Below, piece by piece: positions 8,306 through 18,406 of a stretch of 40,562 nt of DNA. The notes beneath the pieces are model-generated. The model had not been told where the DNA came from, made no database searches, and saw only the letters and a list, made by a program, of their open reading frames with translations. Where the stretch lies: the NCBI GenBank assembly GCA_029256725.1, contig JAQSXJ010000036.1:1-40562 (forward strand), read 5' to 3'. Positions within the stretch are counted from its first letter, which is position 1, and each line of letters begins with the position of its first letter. A program made the translations under genes and the position numbers. This stretch comes from Anaerocolumna sp. GTDB taxonomy: Bacteria > Bacillota > Clostridia > Lachnospirales > Lachnospiraceae.

Positions 8306-9829
8306 TTATAGGTCCAGATAATCATTTTTAGAGTAATAACGTTTACTCTTTTTTCTTTTTGCGTTATATGCACTCTTTCGTTTTCTATAAGGCAATTCTA
8401 TAAAGATGAGGTACAAGGTTACGGATACAAGGATTACAATAATTATAATAGCGATAATGATAATACGCAGTCTACCGTTATCATCCTGGGTTTCCTGAGG
8501 CATTGTAACACCTTTGGTTACTATTGTCTTGGGTGTTTCCGGAATGAATTTGTTATTTAATACATAGGAGGAAGCATCCGTGGAATATACGATATCTGCT
8601 GATCCTACGTAAGTATTATCATAGGTAAAACGCATGGTTCCAATATTGTTGTCACCTTCTGTGAGTTTGCCCAATGGTGAATAAGAAATTGTACTTTCAG
8701 CTTCATCAAATTTAACGCCTTTAGGTAAAATAACGCTACCGGTACTACTTAACTTCAGTGGTGAGGTTGTTCGGCTGAATAAAGGCGCATATTGGGTAAA
8801 CAGTTCTGTATTACCAGTCTTATCCGGAGATACTTCGTTTACTACATTGTGTTTTGAGTAATTTTCAAAGCCGTAATTAAGCAATGCTTCCGTATCACCG
8901 TATTCATTGGGAATTGAATCACAATACATAATAACACTGATTAAAGTCATTCCATCACGTTCTGCAAAGGTTACAAGAGTATATTTGGCCTTTGAGGTAT
9001 AGCCGGTCTTACCGCCAAGAGTACCTTCAAAAGAATAGGTTCCTTTTATCATACCGTGATGGTTCGCCAAATACCTGGATTCCTTTTGGATATTTGTTGG
9101 AGGGATTGTATAAGTCTTAGTACCGGTAATCTTACGAAAGGTCTCATTGTTAATAGCAGCTCTTGATATAAGAGCCATATCGTATGCACTTGTATAATGG
9201 TTTTCATCGGGCAGTCCATGAGGATTGATGAAGTTTGAGTCAACACAGCCTAAACTGGCTGCTTTTTTATTCATCATCTCTGAAAAAGCAGATACGCTGC
9301 CAGCTACATGTTCTGCTACTGCATAGGATACTTCATTCGCTGACTCAAGCATTACAGCATAAAGGCTCTGCTCCATGGTCAATTTTTCACCTACATCGAT
9401 ACCTATTCGGCTGCTGTCCAGATCAACATCGTATACAGCATTCTTAGAAAAGGTTACAATTTCACCGGGAGTAGAGTTTTCCAAGGCTACTAAGGTGGTC
9501 AGTACCTTGGTGATACTGGCAGGGTAATGTTTTTCATGTATGTTTTTGGCATATAAAACTGTTCCGGTGGAAGCTTCCATTACAATTGCTGCCTCAGAAG
9601 CAACATTTGGCATATCACCTACGTTTAAGGATTCATTCTCAGTTGTTTTTTTTATATTGGTTGATTTATTATCAGCAGTAGTATTGTTTTCGCTATTATT
9701 ATCCAGTGATTCGTCAGTTGCTGCTGTGCTGGGGGTTATATCGGATGCAGCCAGAGCATGTACATTATAAACGGTTGTATTAAATATTAATGCGCACAAA
9801 GCACATATAAGAAAGAGTGATTTTCTCAT
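8306..9829 (-). CDS. D-alanyl-D-alanine carboxypeptidase (DacA/DacF-type PBP), 507 aa
   Basis: Peptidase S11 low-molecular-weight penicillin-binding protein that removes the terminal D-Ala from peptidoglycan stem peptides at the outer face of the membrane. The signal peptide is about residues 1-27 with cleavage near HALAAS. An Asn/Thr-rich linker follows (30-72). The catalytic domain has S105-x-x-K108 (SITK), S163-A-N165 and K274-T-G (KTG), all present. Unlike classical DacA, which ends in an amphipathic helix, this protein has a true transmembrane helix (RLRIIIIAIIIIVILVSVT region, about 453-477) followed by a very basic cytosolic tail. AAGGAG precedes the start. Monocistronic. Confidence 0.94.
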   Translation of the reverse strand: MRKSLFLICALCALIFNTTVYNVHALAASDITPSTAATDESLDNNSENNTTADNKSTNIKKTTENESLNVGDMPNVASEAAIVMEASTGTVLYAKNIHEKHYPASITKVLTTLVALENSTPGEIVTFSKNAVYDVDLDSSRIGIDVGEKLTMEQSLYAVMLESANEVSYAVAEHVAGSVSAFSEMMNKKAASLGCVDSNFINPHGLPDENHYTSAYDMALISRAAINNETFRKITGTKTYTIPPTNIQKESRYLANHHGMIKGTYSFEGTLGGKTGYTSKAKYTLVTFAERDGMTLISVIMYCDSIPNEYGDTEALLNYGFENYSKHNVVNEVSPDKTGNTELFTQYAPLFSRTTSPLKLSSTGSVILPKGVKFDEAESTISYSPLGKLTEGDNNIGTMRFTYDNTYVGSADIVYSTDASSYVLNNKFIPETPKTIVTKGVTMPQETQDDNGRLRIIIIAIIIIVILVSVTLYLIFIELPYRKRKSAYNAKRKKSKRYYSKNDYLDL

Positions 9830-10166
9830 GACAACTCCTTATAGGGCAATATTTATAGTATGGTATTTTTTTCAGTATTTATTTAGGCATTACTTCATTA
9901 AGCTATAAATAAGTGACAATACTTTTAAATAGCTTAGGTTTATTATATGGTTTTTATCTATTTTATCGTTCGTTTTATGCTTTTGATCGAATTGTATCGA
10001 AATTATGTATTTATATAAAATTTTTTATTATATTTATATATTATAGATGATTTCACAGGTTGTAGCAAGTATTAAAGGGATGTTAAGAAAAAATTAATGA
10101 AATAAGGATTAACTTTCCAGCGAAAATTAATAAAAGATTACCAATAAGAATACTTTTAATGAAAAA
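9830..10166. other. Spacer upstream of dacA without recognisable gene
   Basis: Very AT-rich sequence that should contain the dacA promoter on the minus strand. I could not assign convincing -35 and -10 boxes, and no ORF with a ribosome site is visible. Confidence 0.6.
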
Positions 10167-10209
10167 CCCTCTTACTTACCCTGATATAAATACAGGGAAG
10201 TAAAAGGGG
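10167..10209 (-). terminator. Terminator of the arabinose operon
   Basis: On the minus strand a long hairpin (GGGG..TTACTT-CCCTG class arms at 10193-10209 and 10167-10183, one bulged base and one mismatch, 9-base loop) runs into GGGTTTTTC. It lies about 110 bases past the araD stop. Confidence 0.75.
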
Positions 10210-10238
10210 AACTGTAGAAGTTGAATTAAGTTTTCTTA

Positions 10239-10292
10239 TGCCTCTAAGACAAAGGTGGTATATAGTTAAGCCTTTTATACCAAGAGGAGGCA
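10239..10292. other. Nested inverted repeats between araD stop and its terminator
   Basis: Outer arms TGCCTC (10239-10244) and GAGGCA (10287-10292) enclose inner arms GGTATA (10257-10262) and TATACC (10276-10281). It lies in the araD 3' untranslated region and may stabilise or process the transcript; role unknown. Confidence 0.45.
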
Positions 10293-10319
10293 GAACTGTA
10301 ATTCAGATAATATTATTAT

Positions 10320-11021
10320 TTATGATTTTTGTCCATAGTATGCATTTGCACCATGTTTTCTGAGATAATGTTTATCTAAGAGTTCCTGTTGAAGGGAGGG
10401 AAGCTTACCTTCTGACAGAGATAGATTATGCCAAGCCATAAAAGCAACTTCTTCCAGTACTACTGCATTATGAACGGCATTCTTTGCTGAGGTTCCCCAG
10501 GTAAAGGGTCCATGGCTGTATACTACAACTCCCGGCACTGCTAATGGATCAAGGCCTCTTTCTTTAAAACACTCAATAATAACGGTTCCGGTTTCCTTTT
10601 CATAGGCAGCAGCTATTTCTTCCGGCGTCATTTTTCTGGTGCAGGGAATCTCTCCATAGTAATAGTCGGCGTGGGTGGTACCAAAAGCTGGAACACCTCT
10701 TCCGGATTGTGCGAAGATAGTAGCCCAGCGGGAATGAGTGTGTACGATACCGCCAAGACCGGGAAAGGCCTTATAAAGTTCTATATGTGTAGCAGTATCG
10801 GAGGAAGGGTTTAATTTTCCTTCTACCGTTTTACCGTCCAGGTCAACTACTACCATATCCTCAGGTGTCATTACGTCATATTCTACACCAGAGGGTTTGA
10901 TAACCATAAGACCGCTTTCTTTATCAAAGGCTGATACATTACCCCAGGTAAAGGTTACAAGATTATGTTTCGGCAGAAGCATATTTGCTTCATATACCTC
11001 TTTCTTTAATACTTCTAACAT
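10320..11021 (-). CDS. araD: L-ribulose-5-phosphate 4-epimerase AraD, 233 aa
   Basis: Class II aldolase-fold zinc enzyme converting L-ribulose 5-phosphate to D-xylulose 5-phosphate, the last arabinose-specific step. Visible are the TWGNVSAFD motif near the N terminus, PSSDTATH (D75), the zinc ligands H94 and H96 in VHTHSRWAT, and H170 in [10 protein letters not shown]. The length matches the E. coli enzyme (231 aa). It starts 20 bases after the araA stop, in the same operon, with GGAAGAGG upstream, and the transcript ends at 10167-10209. Confidence 0.97.
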   Translation of the reverse strand: MLEVLKKEVYEANMLLPKHNLVTFTWGNVSAFDKESGLMVIKPSGVEYDVMTPEDMVVVDLDGKTVEGKLNPSSDTATHIELYKAFPGLGGIVHTHSRWATIFAQSGRGVPAFGTTHADYYYGEIPCTRKMTPEEIAAAYEKETGTVIIECFKERGLDPLAVPGVVVYSHGPFTWGTSAKNAVHNAVVLEEVAFMAWHNLSLSEGKLPSLQQELLDKHYLRKHGANAYYGQKS

Positions 11022-11041
11022 AGGCTCATTCCTCTTCCTTA

Positions 11042-12517
11042 TTATTTTAATTTCCAGGCAATATCCTGTAAGAATAACTGTTGTTTTAAGTTTTCTACTG
11101 TTGTACTTTCAGAGATATGAACATATTCGATATCCATCATTTCTGCCCAGTCCTGCATCTGCTCAGCTGTTATGCTGTAGGAGAATACAGTATGGTGTGC
11201 ACCGCCGGCAAGTATCCAGCACTCAGCACCGGTCTTAAGATCTGGCATTGCTTTCCACATAACACGAGCAACAGGCAGATTAGGCATATCATAAATAGGT
11301 TTTACAGCAAGGACATCCTGAACGATGAGGCGAAGACGTCCGCCCATATCAACTAAAGAAACGACGATTGCTTTTCCTTCATGGCCTTCAAATACAAGTC
11401 TTGCAGGATCAGCTTTACCGCCGATTCCAAGGGGATGAACCTCAATCTTAGGTTTTCCGGCTGCAAGAGTAGGGCACACTTCAAGCATATGAGCACCTAA
11501 GGATAACTCATTACCTTTCGTAAGATCATAAGTATAATCCTCCATGAAAGCAGTTCCGCCGGGAAGACCTTCTGCCATACGTTTTAAAATATGAGTAAGG
11601 GCAGATACTTTCCAATCGCCTTCACCGCCATAGCCATAACCGGCTTCCATTACTCTCTGGCTTGCAAGACCGGGAAGCTGTTCCATTCCGTGAAGATCTT
11701 CAAAGGTGTTGGTAAATGCACCGTAGCCGCCTTCTGTAATCATCTTCATTAAAGCAACTTCTACCTTTGCCTGGTAACGAACGGATGCAATATTGTCTGT
11801 GTTGAATTCATATTTCTCTTCATACTCTTTTATAACGGCATCAATCTGAGCTTCTGTTACATTGTTGATTTCAGCTACTAAATCACCTACAGCTGTTGTA
11901 TTAACCTGCCAGCCAAGCTTAATCTGAGCTTCTACTTTATCGCCTTCTGTAACAGCTACCTGACGCATGTTATCACCGAAACGGATAACTTTTAAGCTTT
12001 TGCTTACAGCTACACCAACAGCTGATCTCATCCAGCTTCCGATGCGTTCCTGTACATCTTCATCTTCCCAATAGCCGGCAACAACTTTTCTTGCCATACG
12101 TAATCTGGTGCCAATGAAGCCATGCTCTCTGTCGCCGTGAGCTGACTGATTTAAGTTCATGAAATCCATATCAATTCCTTCGTTAGGTATTGTACGGTTG
12201 AACTGTGTATGAAGGTGCAGATAAGGTTTTTCCAAACGAGTCAATCCATTGATCCACATCTTGGATGGGGAAAAGGTATGCATCCAGGTAATGATACCAA
12301 GACAGTTATCTGCGTAGTTAGCTTCTTTAACAAGGGTTGTAATTTCATCAGGTGTTTTTACAATGGGTTTGAATACAACGGAGCAGGGAATAACAGATGA
12401 CTGGTTTAAAGTATCTGCTATAACTTTTGAGTGCTCTGCTACCTGTTTCAGTGTTTCAGGTCCGTATAAATGCTGGGAACCTGTTATAAACCAGAATTCA
12501 TATTGTTTTAATGACAT
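11042..12517 (-). CDS. araA: L-arabinose isomerase AraA, 491 aa
   Basis: Converts L-arabinose to L-ribulose in the cytosol using a divalent metal. The start [19 protein letters not shown] and the internal [22 protein letters not shown] and EVCPTLA motifs are diagnostic, and the length is normal (about 490-500). GGAGG lies just upstream of the ATG (GGAGGACTTAAT reading toward the start). It is separated from araB by 483 bases, so araA-araD may also have their own promoter. AraD follows at 20 bases. Confidence 0.97.
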   Translation of the reverse strand: MSLKQYEFWFITGSQHLYGPETLKQVAEHSKVIADTLNQSSVIPCSVVFKPIVKTPDEITTLVKEANYADNCLGIITWMHTFSPSKMWINGLTRLEKPYLHLHTQFNRTIPNEGIDMDFMNLNQSAHGDREHGFIGTRLRMARKVVAGYWEDEDVQERIGSWMRSAVGVAVSKSLKVIRFGDNMRQVAVTEGDKVEAQIKLGWQVNTTAVGDLVAEINNVTEAQIDAVIKEYEEKYEFNTDNIASVRYQAKVEVALMKMITEGGYGAFTNTFEDLHGMEQLPGLASQRVMEAGYGYGGEGDWKVSALTHILKRMAEGLPGGTAFMEDYTYDLTKGNELSLGAHMLEVCPTLAAGKPKIEVHPLGIGGKADPARLVFEGHEGKAIVVSLVDMGGRLRLIVQDVLAVKPIYDMPNLPVARVMWKAMPDLKTGAECWILAGGAHHTVFSYSITAEQMQDWAEMMDIEYVHISESTTVENLKQQLFLQDIAWKLK

Positions 12518-13000
12518 ATTAAGTCCTCCATAATTAGTTCTGTGATTGGATATTACTATTGAATGTAAAATAGTTTGTGTACCTGTTTGAAATTATTACA
12601 TGCAAAAAATAAATTTGTGTGATTGGATGAACTATTACATGTAATATATTTCTGGTGAATGCAATAACTATGAGCCGATACTATAAAAGTTATACATTAT
12701 TTAAAGTAATAGTATGAAACAGCTTAACTGATCTAACTGGTGTAATTGGATGTAGTAGTATTCTTTGATGAACTTCTGATCAGCAGGAGTTACATTGTAC
12801 TTTATACAGCATTCTTCTGACTAATATTGAAATAGCCTTGGGTAACTGCAGTTATAAAAAATTGACTTATTACAACTGCAGCTATAAATTAATCAAAGGG
12901 TTTTAAAAAAAATTAAGTATAACTAAGTATTATATTGTAATTGATTTGTGATTGATTACGGTTTAAGTTATAAAATTTGATATATGTTAATGCTGTATAG
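12518..13000. other. 483-base spacer between araB and araA with inverted repeats
   Basis: No ORF with a ribosome site. Structures seen: a 14-base palindrome TATTACATGTAATA at 12633-12646; arms AACTTCTG (12771-12778) and CAGGAGTT (12784-12791); arms CTGCAGTT (12846-12853) and AACTGCAG (12874-12881). TGTGATTGGAT occurs at 12541 and 12618, with a variant at 12741. No site of the ACTTGTACGTACAAGT class is present. It may hold an araA promoter or an operon processing element. Confidence 0.5.
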
Positions 13001-14665
13001 TTAAGCCTGTTCCTTTTTCAATTGTTTAAGTCTTTTCATAACATCGTTGGCGCCGCGGCCGAAATAATCATGAAGAAGGGTATATTCTGCATAAAGCTTA
13101 TCATAGATAGCAGCATTCTCGGAAATAGGAGTATAAATAGTATCTTTTAATTTACCCATGATACTTCCTGCCTTAAATACATCATCATATCCACCTTTTG
13201 CAGAACCTGCTGCTACCGTGCCAAAAATAGCACTTCCAAGAGCAGGACCCTGTGTGGTGCCGCCAATCTTAACCGGCAGCTTAATTACATCTGAATATAT
13301 CTGCATAGCCATTGTATTCTTTAAGGAGATACCGCCGGAGGCATAGAACTCTTCTACTGGCACACCGTTATTCTGGAAGGTCTCAATAATTTTACGAGTG
13401 CCATATGCGGTTGCTTCAATTAAGGCACGGTACATTTCCTCAGGCTTAGTCTGCAGGGTCATACCAAGAATAAGGCCGGTTAAATCCACATCAACTAATA
13501 CAGAGCGGTTACCATTCCACCAGTCAAGAGCTAATAAACCGCTTTCTCCGGGTTTTAGGGCACTTGCCTTTTTCGTTAGATACTCATGTATGTTTAAACC
13601 TTCTGCTTTAGCAGCTTCGTAGTATTCTGCGCTTACACAGTTCTCTACGAACCAAGCGAAATGATCGCCTACGCAGGACTGTCCGGCTTCATATCCGAAA
13701 TAACCAGGGCAAACACCGTCTTCAACAACGCCGCACATTCCTGGAACAGTAGATTCTTTCTCTCCTAAGAGGATGTGGCAGGTTGAGGTTCCCATAATTG
13801 CAAGCATTTTTCCGGGGCCGTCGATTTTAACAGCAGGTACTGTAACGTGAGCATCTACATTTGCCACTGCTACTGCTGTACCGGGCACTAAACCTGTAAA
13901 GGCAGCAGAGTGTTCTGTAATCTCACCTGCTTTGGCTCCTAAAGGAACTATCTCACAGTTTAATTTGTCCTCTACAACATTTTCAAGACGGGGGTCTAAC
14001 TGCTTGAAGAAAGATTTATCAGGATATCCTTCTTTCTTATGCCACATTGCTTTGTAACCGGCTGTACAGGAGTTTCTTGTCTGCACACCTGTTAACTGCC
14101 AGATTACCCAGTCTGCAGCTTCTATAAAGAAGTCAGCTTCCTCATAGATTTCAGGTGCTTCCTCAAGTGTCTGCCAGATCTTAGGGAACATCCACTCAGA
14201 AGATATCTTTCCGCCATAGCGAGCCAGCCAGCTCTGGTTGGTTTCTTCTGCGATCTGGTTTAACTTATTTGCCTTATCCTGTGCTGCATGATGCTTCCAG
14301 AGCTTAATATAGGCATGCGGATCATCTTTGTACTTCTCAAGGAAGCATAGAGGTGTTCCGTCTGCTTTCACTGGCAGCATTGTGCAGGCAGTAAAGTCAA
14401 TACCTACACCGATAATATCCTCTGCAGCTATTCCAGCTTTTTTGATTACAGCGGGAATTGTAGTGCTAAGTACCTCCAGATAATCAGCGGGATGCTCTAA
14501 AGCCCAGTCTGGAGCGAGCTTCTTTCCGCTTGGCAGACATTCATCCATTACCGCATGAGTATAATCCTTAACGGCATCGGCTAGTTCCTCACCTGTTTCA
14601 ACATTTACAAGTAAAGCTCTGCCGGAGAGAGTACCAAAATCTACCCCAATTGAATATTTTGGCAT
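13001..14665 (-). CDS. araB: Ribulokinase AraB, 554 aa
   Basis: FGGY-family kinase that phosphorylates L-ribulose with ATP. The first phosphate motif is [13 protein letters not shown] (residues 8-20), then [25 protein letters not shown], the central [10 protein letters not shown] and the C-terminal [13 protein letters not shown] and [13 protein letters not shown]. The length matches AraB. AAAGGAGG precedes the ATG. It is the first gene downstream of araR in the same direction, and two AraR-like boxes at 14701-14742 overlap its promoter region. Confidence 0.97.
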   Translation of the reverse strand: MPKYSIGVDFGTLSGRALLVNVETGEELADAVKDYTHAVMDECLPSGKKLAPDWALEHPADYLEVLSTTIPAVIKKAGIAAEDIIGVGIDFTACTMLPVKADGTPLCFLEKYKDDPHAYIKLWKHHAAQDKANKLNQIAEETNQSWLARYGGKISSEWMFPKIWQTLEEAPEIYEEADFFIEAADWVIWQLTGVQTRNSCTAGYKAMWHKKEGYPDKSFFKQLDPRLENVVEDKLNCEIVPLGAKAGEITEHSAAFTGLVPGTAVAVANVDAHVTVPAVKIDGPGKMLAIMGTSTCHILLGEKESTVPGMCGVVEDGVCPGYFGYEAGQSCVGDHFAWFVENCVSAEYYEAAKAEGLNIHEYLTKKASALKPGESGLLALDWWNGNRSVLVDVDLTGLILGMTLQTKPEEMYRALIEATAYGTRKIIETFQNNGVPVEEFYASGGISLKNTMAMQIYSDVIKLPVKIGGTTQGPALGSAIFGTVAAGSAKGGYDDVFKAGSIMGKLKDTIYTPISENAAIYDKLYAEYTLLHDYFGRGANDVMKRLKQLKKEQA

Positions 14666-14700
14666 TATGTGTTACCTCCTTTAAATCAGTTGTTTATTAT

Positions 14701-14716
14701 ATCTGTAAGTACAAGT
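14701..14716. promoter_or_regulatory. AraR-like operator at the araB -10 box
   Basis: ATCTGTAAGTACAAGT differs at two positions from the ATTTGTACGTACAAGT-type AraR box. It abuts a minus-strand TATAAT (14701-14696), so binding would block polymerase at araB. Confidence 0.65.
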
Positions 14717-14726
14717 TAAAGTTATT

Positions 14727-14742
14727 AAATGTACGTACAAGT
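14727..14742. promoter_or_regulatory. AraR-like operator upstream of araB
   Basis: AAATGTACGTACAAGT keeps the GTACGTAC core and one full ACTTGTAC half (on the minus strand) of the Bacillus AraR box. It lies 26 bases centre to centre from the second box, about 2.5 helical turns. Confidence 0.78.
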
Positions 14743-14802
14743 AATGATACCTTTATTCTATCTGAATTTGTATGAAAAAGCAAGAACTAAGTGAGGCTTA
14801 CA

Positions 14803-15897
14803 TCAGCTATTTACCTTAGTTACAGAACCTCTTATCTTAACGGAAGGATCTAATTTGACCTGCTCTGTGTATAAGGGATTATTCAGGCATTGCAGCAGGA
14901 GCTGGGCAGCTTTTTTACCTACTTTCTTTGAAGGATATACCACAGATGTAAGGTTGTATACCATTTCTTTTGCAAGGAAGGAATTATCGAAACTTACGAT
15001 GGATTTATCCTCCGGTATTCTGATACCATTTCTCTTAAATAGATTTATCAGAGCAACTGCGACCTGATCATTGTAGCATACAACTCCGGAGGTTTTTTCA
15101 AGGCGCTCTAATATCATTTTATCCATACCGCCGTTAATTAAATATTTAAAATCTTCTGTAGTATACCATAAATAAGCTTCATCTATTACAGGCTGCTTAT
15201 GCTTCTTGATGGAAAGCTGCATTCCTTCAAAACGTCTTAGTCCCTGAATATCATCGGACTTAAATATTCCTCCGATGCCTTTATGGCCATTATCAATCAG
15301 GACATCAGTTATCATTTCACCGGCCTTTCGGTCATCCAGTACAATATAAGAGCCATTATAATTATGATAATAGCCATTGATAAATACCGTAGGTATATTC
15401 TTTTCCTTTAACCTTGTATAGAAAGCTTCGTTGGCATTGTAGAGTGCAGATTTCGTACCTTCTACTATAAGACCGTCTACACCGCTGGCAATAAGCTTCT
15501 GAAGACAGTTTTCTTCATCGGATTGTTTATTATGTGTAATTCCAAGAGCCATGGTGTAGCTTTCAGCGGTTAATACTTCTTCAATTCCGTGTATGATGCT
15601 TGGAAATATATAATCATCCAGATAGGTGGTTATTACACCGATGCGCATGGTCTTTTCCTGAACCGGCTTTACCGGTGGAATGGAGACATAGGTTCCGCTT
15701 CCTTGTTCTCTGGCAAGGATACCCTCCGCTACCAGGTCACCAATGGCTTGTCTTACGGTCTGTCTGCTGAAATGAAAGGTATTAGCCAGTTCATTTTCAG
15801 AGGGTATCTTATCACCTACACTGAAGGTATTATTGGAAATGTTTTCTCTTAGCCAGCTGCTTAGAATGGTATGTTTGGACTGTTCCTTCGTTTTCAT
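14803..15897 (-). CDS. araR: Arabinose-responsive repressor AraR (GntR wHTH + LacI-type sensor), 364 aa
   Basis: Chimeric regulator. Residues about 8-72 form a GntR-type winged helix (DKIPSENELANTFHFSRQTVRQAIGDLVAEGIL, then EQGSGTYV), and about 85-360 form a LacI/GalR periplasmic-binding-like effector domain (RIGVITTYLDDYIFPSIIHGIEE, then GVVCYNDQVAVALI). This architecture is that of B. subtilis AraR, which binds arabinose and releases DNA. Gene order araR-araB-araA-araD and the operator-like boxes before araR and araB support the assignment and suggest autoregulation. The length agrees with B. subtilis AraR (362-384 aa). Confidence 0.93.
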   Translation of the reverse strand: MKTKEQSKHTILSSWLRENISNNTFSVGDKIPSENELANTFHFSRQTVRQAIGDLVAEGILAREQGSGTYVSIPPVKPVQEKTMRIGVITTYLDDYIFPSIIHGIEEVLTAESYTMALGITHNKQSDEENCLQKLIASGVDGLIVEGTKSALYNANEAFYTRLKEKNIPTVFINGYYHNYNGSYIVLDDRKAGEMITDVLIDNGHKGIGGIFKSDDIQGLRRFEGMQLSIKKHKQPVIDEAYLWYTTEDFKYLINGGMDKMILERLEKTSGVVCYNDQVAVALINLFKRNGIRIPEDKSIVSFDNSFLAKEMVYNLTSVVYPSKKVGKKAAQLLLQCLNNPLYTEQVKLDPSVKIRGSVTKVNS

Positions 15898-16076
15898 ATA
15901 TGCCTCATTTCTGCAAAGTCTTCCTGTACTTAATATATTAATTGAAATTTTGTTCTTTTCCTTTCGGATATGAAAGGATATATCATTGAAATTATGGTTT
16001 TTTATATCTGAAAGAGGTTAAAAATTAATTCAATTTTATATAGTTGCTGAAGATGCTACATGTATTATAAGTCGGT

Positions 16077-16092
16077 ACTTGTACGTAGCTCT
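16077..16092. promoter_or_regulatory. AraR-like operator upstream of araR
   Basis: ACTTGTACGTAGCTCT: the left half is a perfect AraR half-site and the right half is degenerate. It lies just upstream of a minus-strand TATAAT (16069-16064), suggesting autoregulation of araR. Confidence 0.6.
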
Positions 16093-16138
16093 TTTTTATC
16101 GATAGTTGTCACTTTATTTATTATTGTACTATAAAAAA

Positions 16139-16170
16139 TACAAGTTGTAAATACAACTTTACAACTTGTA
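16139..16170. promoter_or_regulatory. Long inverted repeat upstream of araR
   Basis: Arms TACAAGTTGTA (16139-16149) and TACAACTTGTA (16160-16170) are exact reverse complements across a 10-base centre. Both contain TACAAGT/ACTTGTA, the AraR half-site core, so this may be a distal AraR site or a separate operator. Confidence 0.55.
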
Positions 16171-16258
16171 TAAATTAGTTATTTAAATTGACAAAGTGTG
16201 ATTTTTAACGGCTTAACTACCTTATCTTAGGTACCTATGGTTATAAATATTCTCAATC

Positions 16259-16306
16259 TAAAAAAACTGCATCCTCTTTAAGCGCTTAACTTAAAGTGAA
16301 TGCAGT
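16259..16306 (-). terminator. Terminator of the V-type ATPase operon
   Basis: On the minus strand, arms ACTGCAT and ATGCAGT plus inner CTTTAAG/CTTAAAG form a long hairpin followed by seven T, about 25 bases after the ntpD stop. Confidence 0.85.
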
Positions 16307-16331
16307 TTTACTTAGTATATAGTCAATAGAT

Positions 16332-16955
16332 CTAGGTACGTCTACTTTTAATTACCTTAAGCCTTGTGAATTCTTCTCTCTCTTTTTCTTCGAGTGCATT
16401 TTGTATGTTATGAACTAACTCTACATAATGAGGAATTGTTATATTCTTTAAGGCATTGGCACGTTTCTGTGTCTTATTAATACTGGTTGCCAGACGATAG
16501 GCAGAGTTTTCTATGGTTGCAAGACGCAGTGTAAGCTCTTTCACCTTACGAAAACTGCTGGTGGCTTCATCCAGTGACAACCTGGTATTAAAGAAAGAGT
16601 AAGTGGGTTTTTCATCCTCCAGTTTAAAATCTACCAGGGGAATCTCTGTACCCATAATACTTCTTTGTTTAATTTCAATGGAATTCTCCTCCGGAATGGT
16701 AAAGCTTAAGTCTTCTACATTCCGGATACCCATTTCTATATTGGCCTTTTGCAAAGCCGCATATGCACTGGTAAAGGTTCCATCGATCTCTGTCTGGATA
16801 TCCTTTGCCTTATCAATCAGTTCCATAAGTTCACGAATAAGAATATTTCTTTTCTTATCCATCAGCTCATAGCCTTGTTTCGCTAAGGTAAGGGAATTCT
16901 TCGCCAATATTAGGTTTCCCTTGGTGGGAAAGGTATTCGGATTCATATATAACAC
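16332..16955 (-). CDS. ntpD: V-type ATPase subunit D (central stalk), 207 aa
   Basis: Coiled-coil rotor-shaft subunit linking the A3B3 head to the membrane ring. The N terminus NPNTFPTKGNLILAKNSL and a long C-terminal helix (about 140-200, KTQKRANALKN) are typical. Two starts are possible: GTG at 16955, five bases after AAAGG, or ATG at 16946, which gives the usual MNPNTFP start but has a 14-base spacing. The GTG is better placed for the ribosome. Last gene of the nine-gene operon, 51 bases after ntpB. Confidence 0.93.
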   Translation of the reverse strand: MLYMNPNTFPTKGNLILAKNSLTLAKQGYELMDKKRNILIRELMELIDKAKDIQTEIDGTFTSAYAALQKANIEMGIRNVEDLSFTIPEENSIEIKQRSIMGTEIPLVDFKLEDEKPTYSFFNTRLSLDEATSSFRKVKELTLRLATIENSAYRLATSINKTQKRANALKNITIPHYVELVHNIQNALEEKEREEFTRLKVIKSRRT

Positions 16956-17006
16956 CCATGCCTTTCTGCTACAGCCGTATATTTACGGTTAGCTTGTTTG
17001 AGGCAC

Positions 17007-18392
17007 TTAATTGGAAGCCTCTGATGAAATATAGTATTTATCCAGTATCTTAGTATCAATTCTATCCAGCTCTTCTCTGGGAAGCATACGAAGCAGTTTC
17101 CAGCCTAAATCCAGAGTCTGTACGATGGTACGGTTCTCATCTATTCCCTGAGTGATGAATTCCTGCTCCATTGCAGCACCGAATTTCAGATACTTCTTAT
17201 CGATAGGTGAAAGCTCATCTTCACCTATAACGCTTGCAAGAGCTCTTGCATCACCCACACGGGCATAAGATGAGAATAACTGACTGGAAAGATCCTGATG
17301 ATCTTCTCTTGTATAACCCTTACCGATACCGTCCTTCATAAGACGGGAAAGGGAAGGAAGGATATTGATGGGAGGATAAACGTTCTTCTGATAAATGGTA
17401 CGATCAAGAACGATCTGGCCTTCTGTAATATATCCTGTTAAGTCTGGAATAGGATGTGTGATATCATCGTTTGGCATCGTAAGAATAGGAATCTGTGTTA
17501 CTGATCCGTTGGTGCCGCTAACGATACCGGCTCTTTCGTAAATGGTTGCAAGTTCACTGTAGAGGTAACCGGGATAACCCTTTCTGCTGGGGATTTCACC
17601 CTTGGAGGAGGAAACCTCACGCATTGCTTCTGCAAAGGAAGTCATATCAGTTAATACTACAAGAATGTGCATGCCTTTTTCAAAAGCAAGATACTCAGCT
17701 GCTGTTAAAGCTACCTTAGGGGTAATTAATCTTTCTACTACCGGGTCATTTGCCAGGTTTAAGAACATAACTACGTGAGAAGTAGCACCGCTTTCCTCAA
17801 AAGTACGGCGGAAGAAGTCAGCAACGTCGTGCTTAACACCCATTGCGGCAAATACGATAGCGAATTCTTCATCACTGTTTTCACCAAGGGAGGCCTGTTT
17901 TACAATCTGAGCTGCCAGCTGATCGTGAGGCAGACCGTTTCCAGAGAAGATAGGAAGCTTCTGTCCGCGAATCAGGGTTGTAAGACAATCAATAGCTGAA
18001 ATACCGGTACGGATATAGTTTCTTGGATACTCTCTGGTACAGGGATTTAAGGGAAGACCATTAACGTCTTTGTTTACTTCAGGAACAATGGGTCCAAGGC
18101 CGTCAATAGGCTGGCCTACACCGTTAAATACGCGGCCTAAGATATCTGATGAAAGAGCAACTTCCATTGGATGTCCTGTAAGCTTTGTATGAGTATTGTT
18201 AAGGGACATTTCTTCTGTTCCCTGGAACACCTGAATTACTGCTTTATCTTCATAGATTTCTACGATTCTACCGAGTTTTTTCTTACCTTCAACGGTCAGT
18301 TCTACGATTTCATCATAGGAGGCGTCACGAATACCCTCTATAGCAATTAAGGGGCCGTTTATTTCACTTAATCCTAAATATTCAATTGCCAT
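17007..18392 (-). CDS. ntpB: V-type ATPase subunit B (regulatory nucleotide-binding), 461 aa
   Basis: Non-catalytic partner of subunit A in the hexameric head. It lacks a true Walker A and instead has [15 protein letters not shown], as expected for B subunits. Other B hallmarks are [34 protein letters not shown] and [21 protein letters not shown]. The length is normal (about 460). AAGGAGG precedes the ATG; it starts 14 bases after ntpA. Confidence 0.97.
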   Translation of the reverse strand: MAIEYLGLSEINGPLIAIEGIRDASYDEIVELTVEGKKKLGRIVEIYEDKAVIQVFQGTEEMSLNNTHTKLTGHPMEVALSSDILGRVFNGVGQPIDGLGPIVPEVNKDVNGLPLNPCTREYPRNYIRTGISAIDCLTTLIRGQKLPIFSGNGLPHDQLAAQIVKQASLGENSDEEFAIVFAAMGVKHDVADFFRRTFEESGATSHVVMFLNLANDPVVERLITPKVALTAAEYLAFEKGMHILVVLTDMTSFAEAMREVSSSKGEIPSRKGYPGYLYSELATIYERAGIVSGTNGSVTQIPILTMPNDDITHPIPDLTGYITEGQIVLDRTIYQKNVYPPINILPSLSRLMKDGIGKGYTREDHQDLSSQLFSSYARVGDARALASVIGEDELSPIDKKYLKFGAAMEQEFITQGIDENRTIVQTLDLGWKLLRMLPREELDRIDTKILDKYYISSEASN

Positions 18393-18406
18393 GTTATATA
18401 TCCTCC

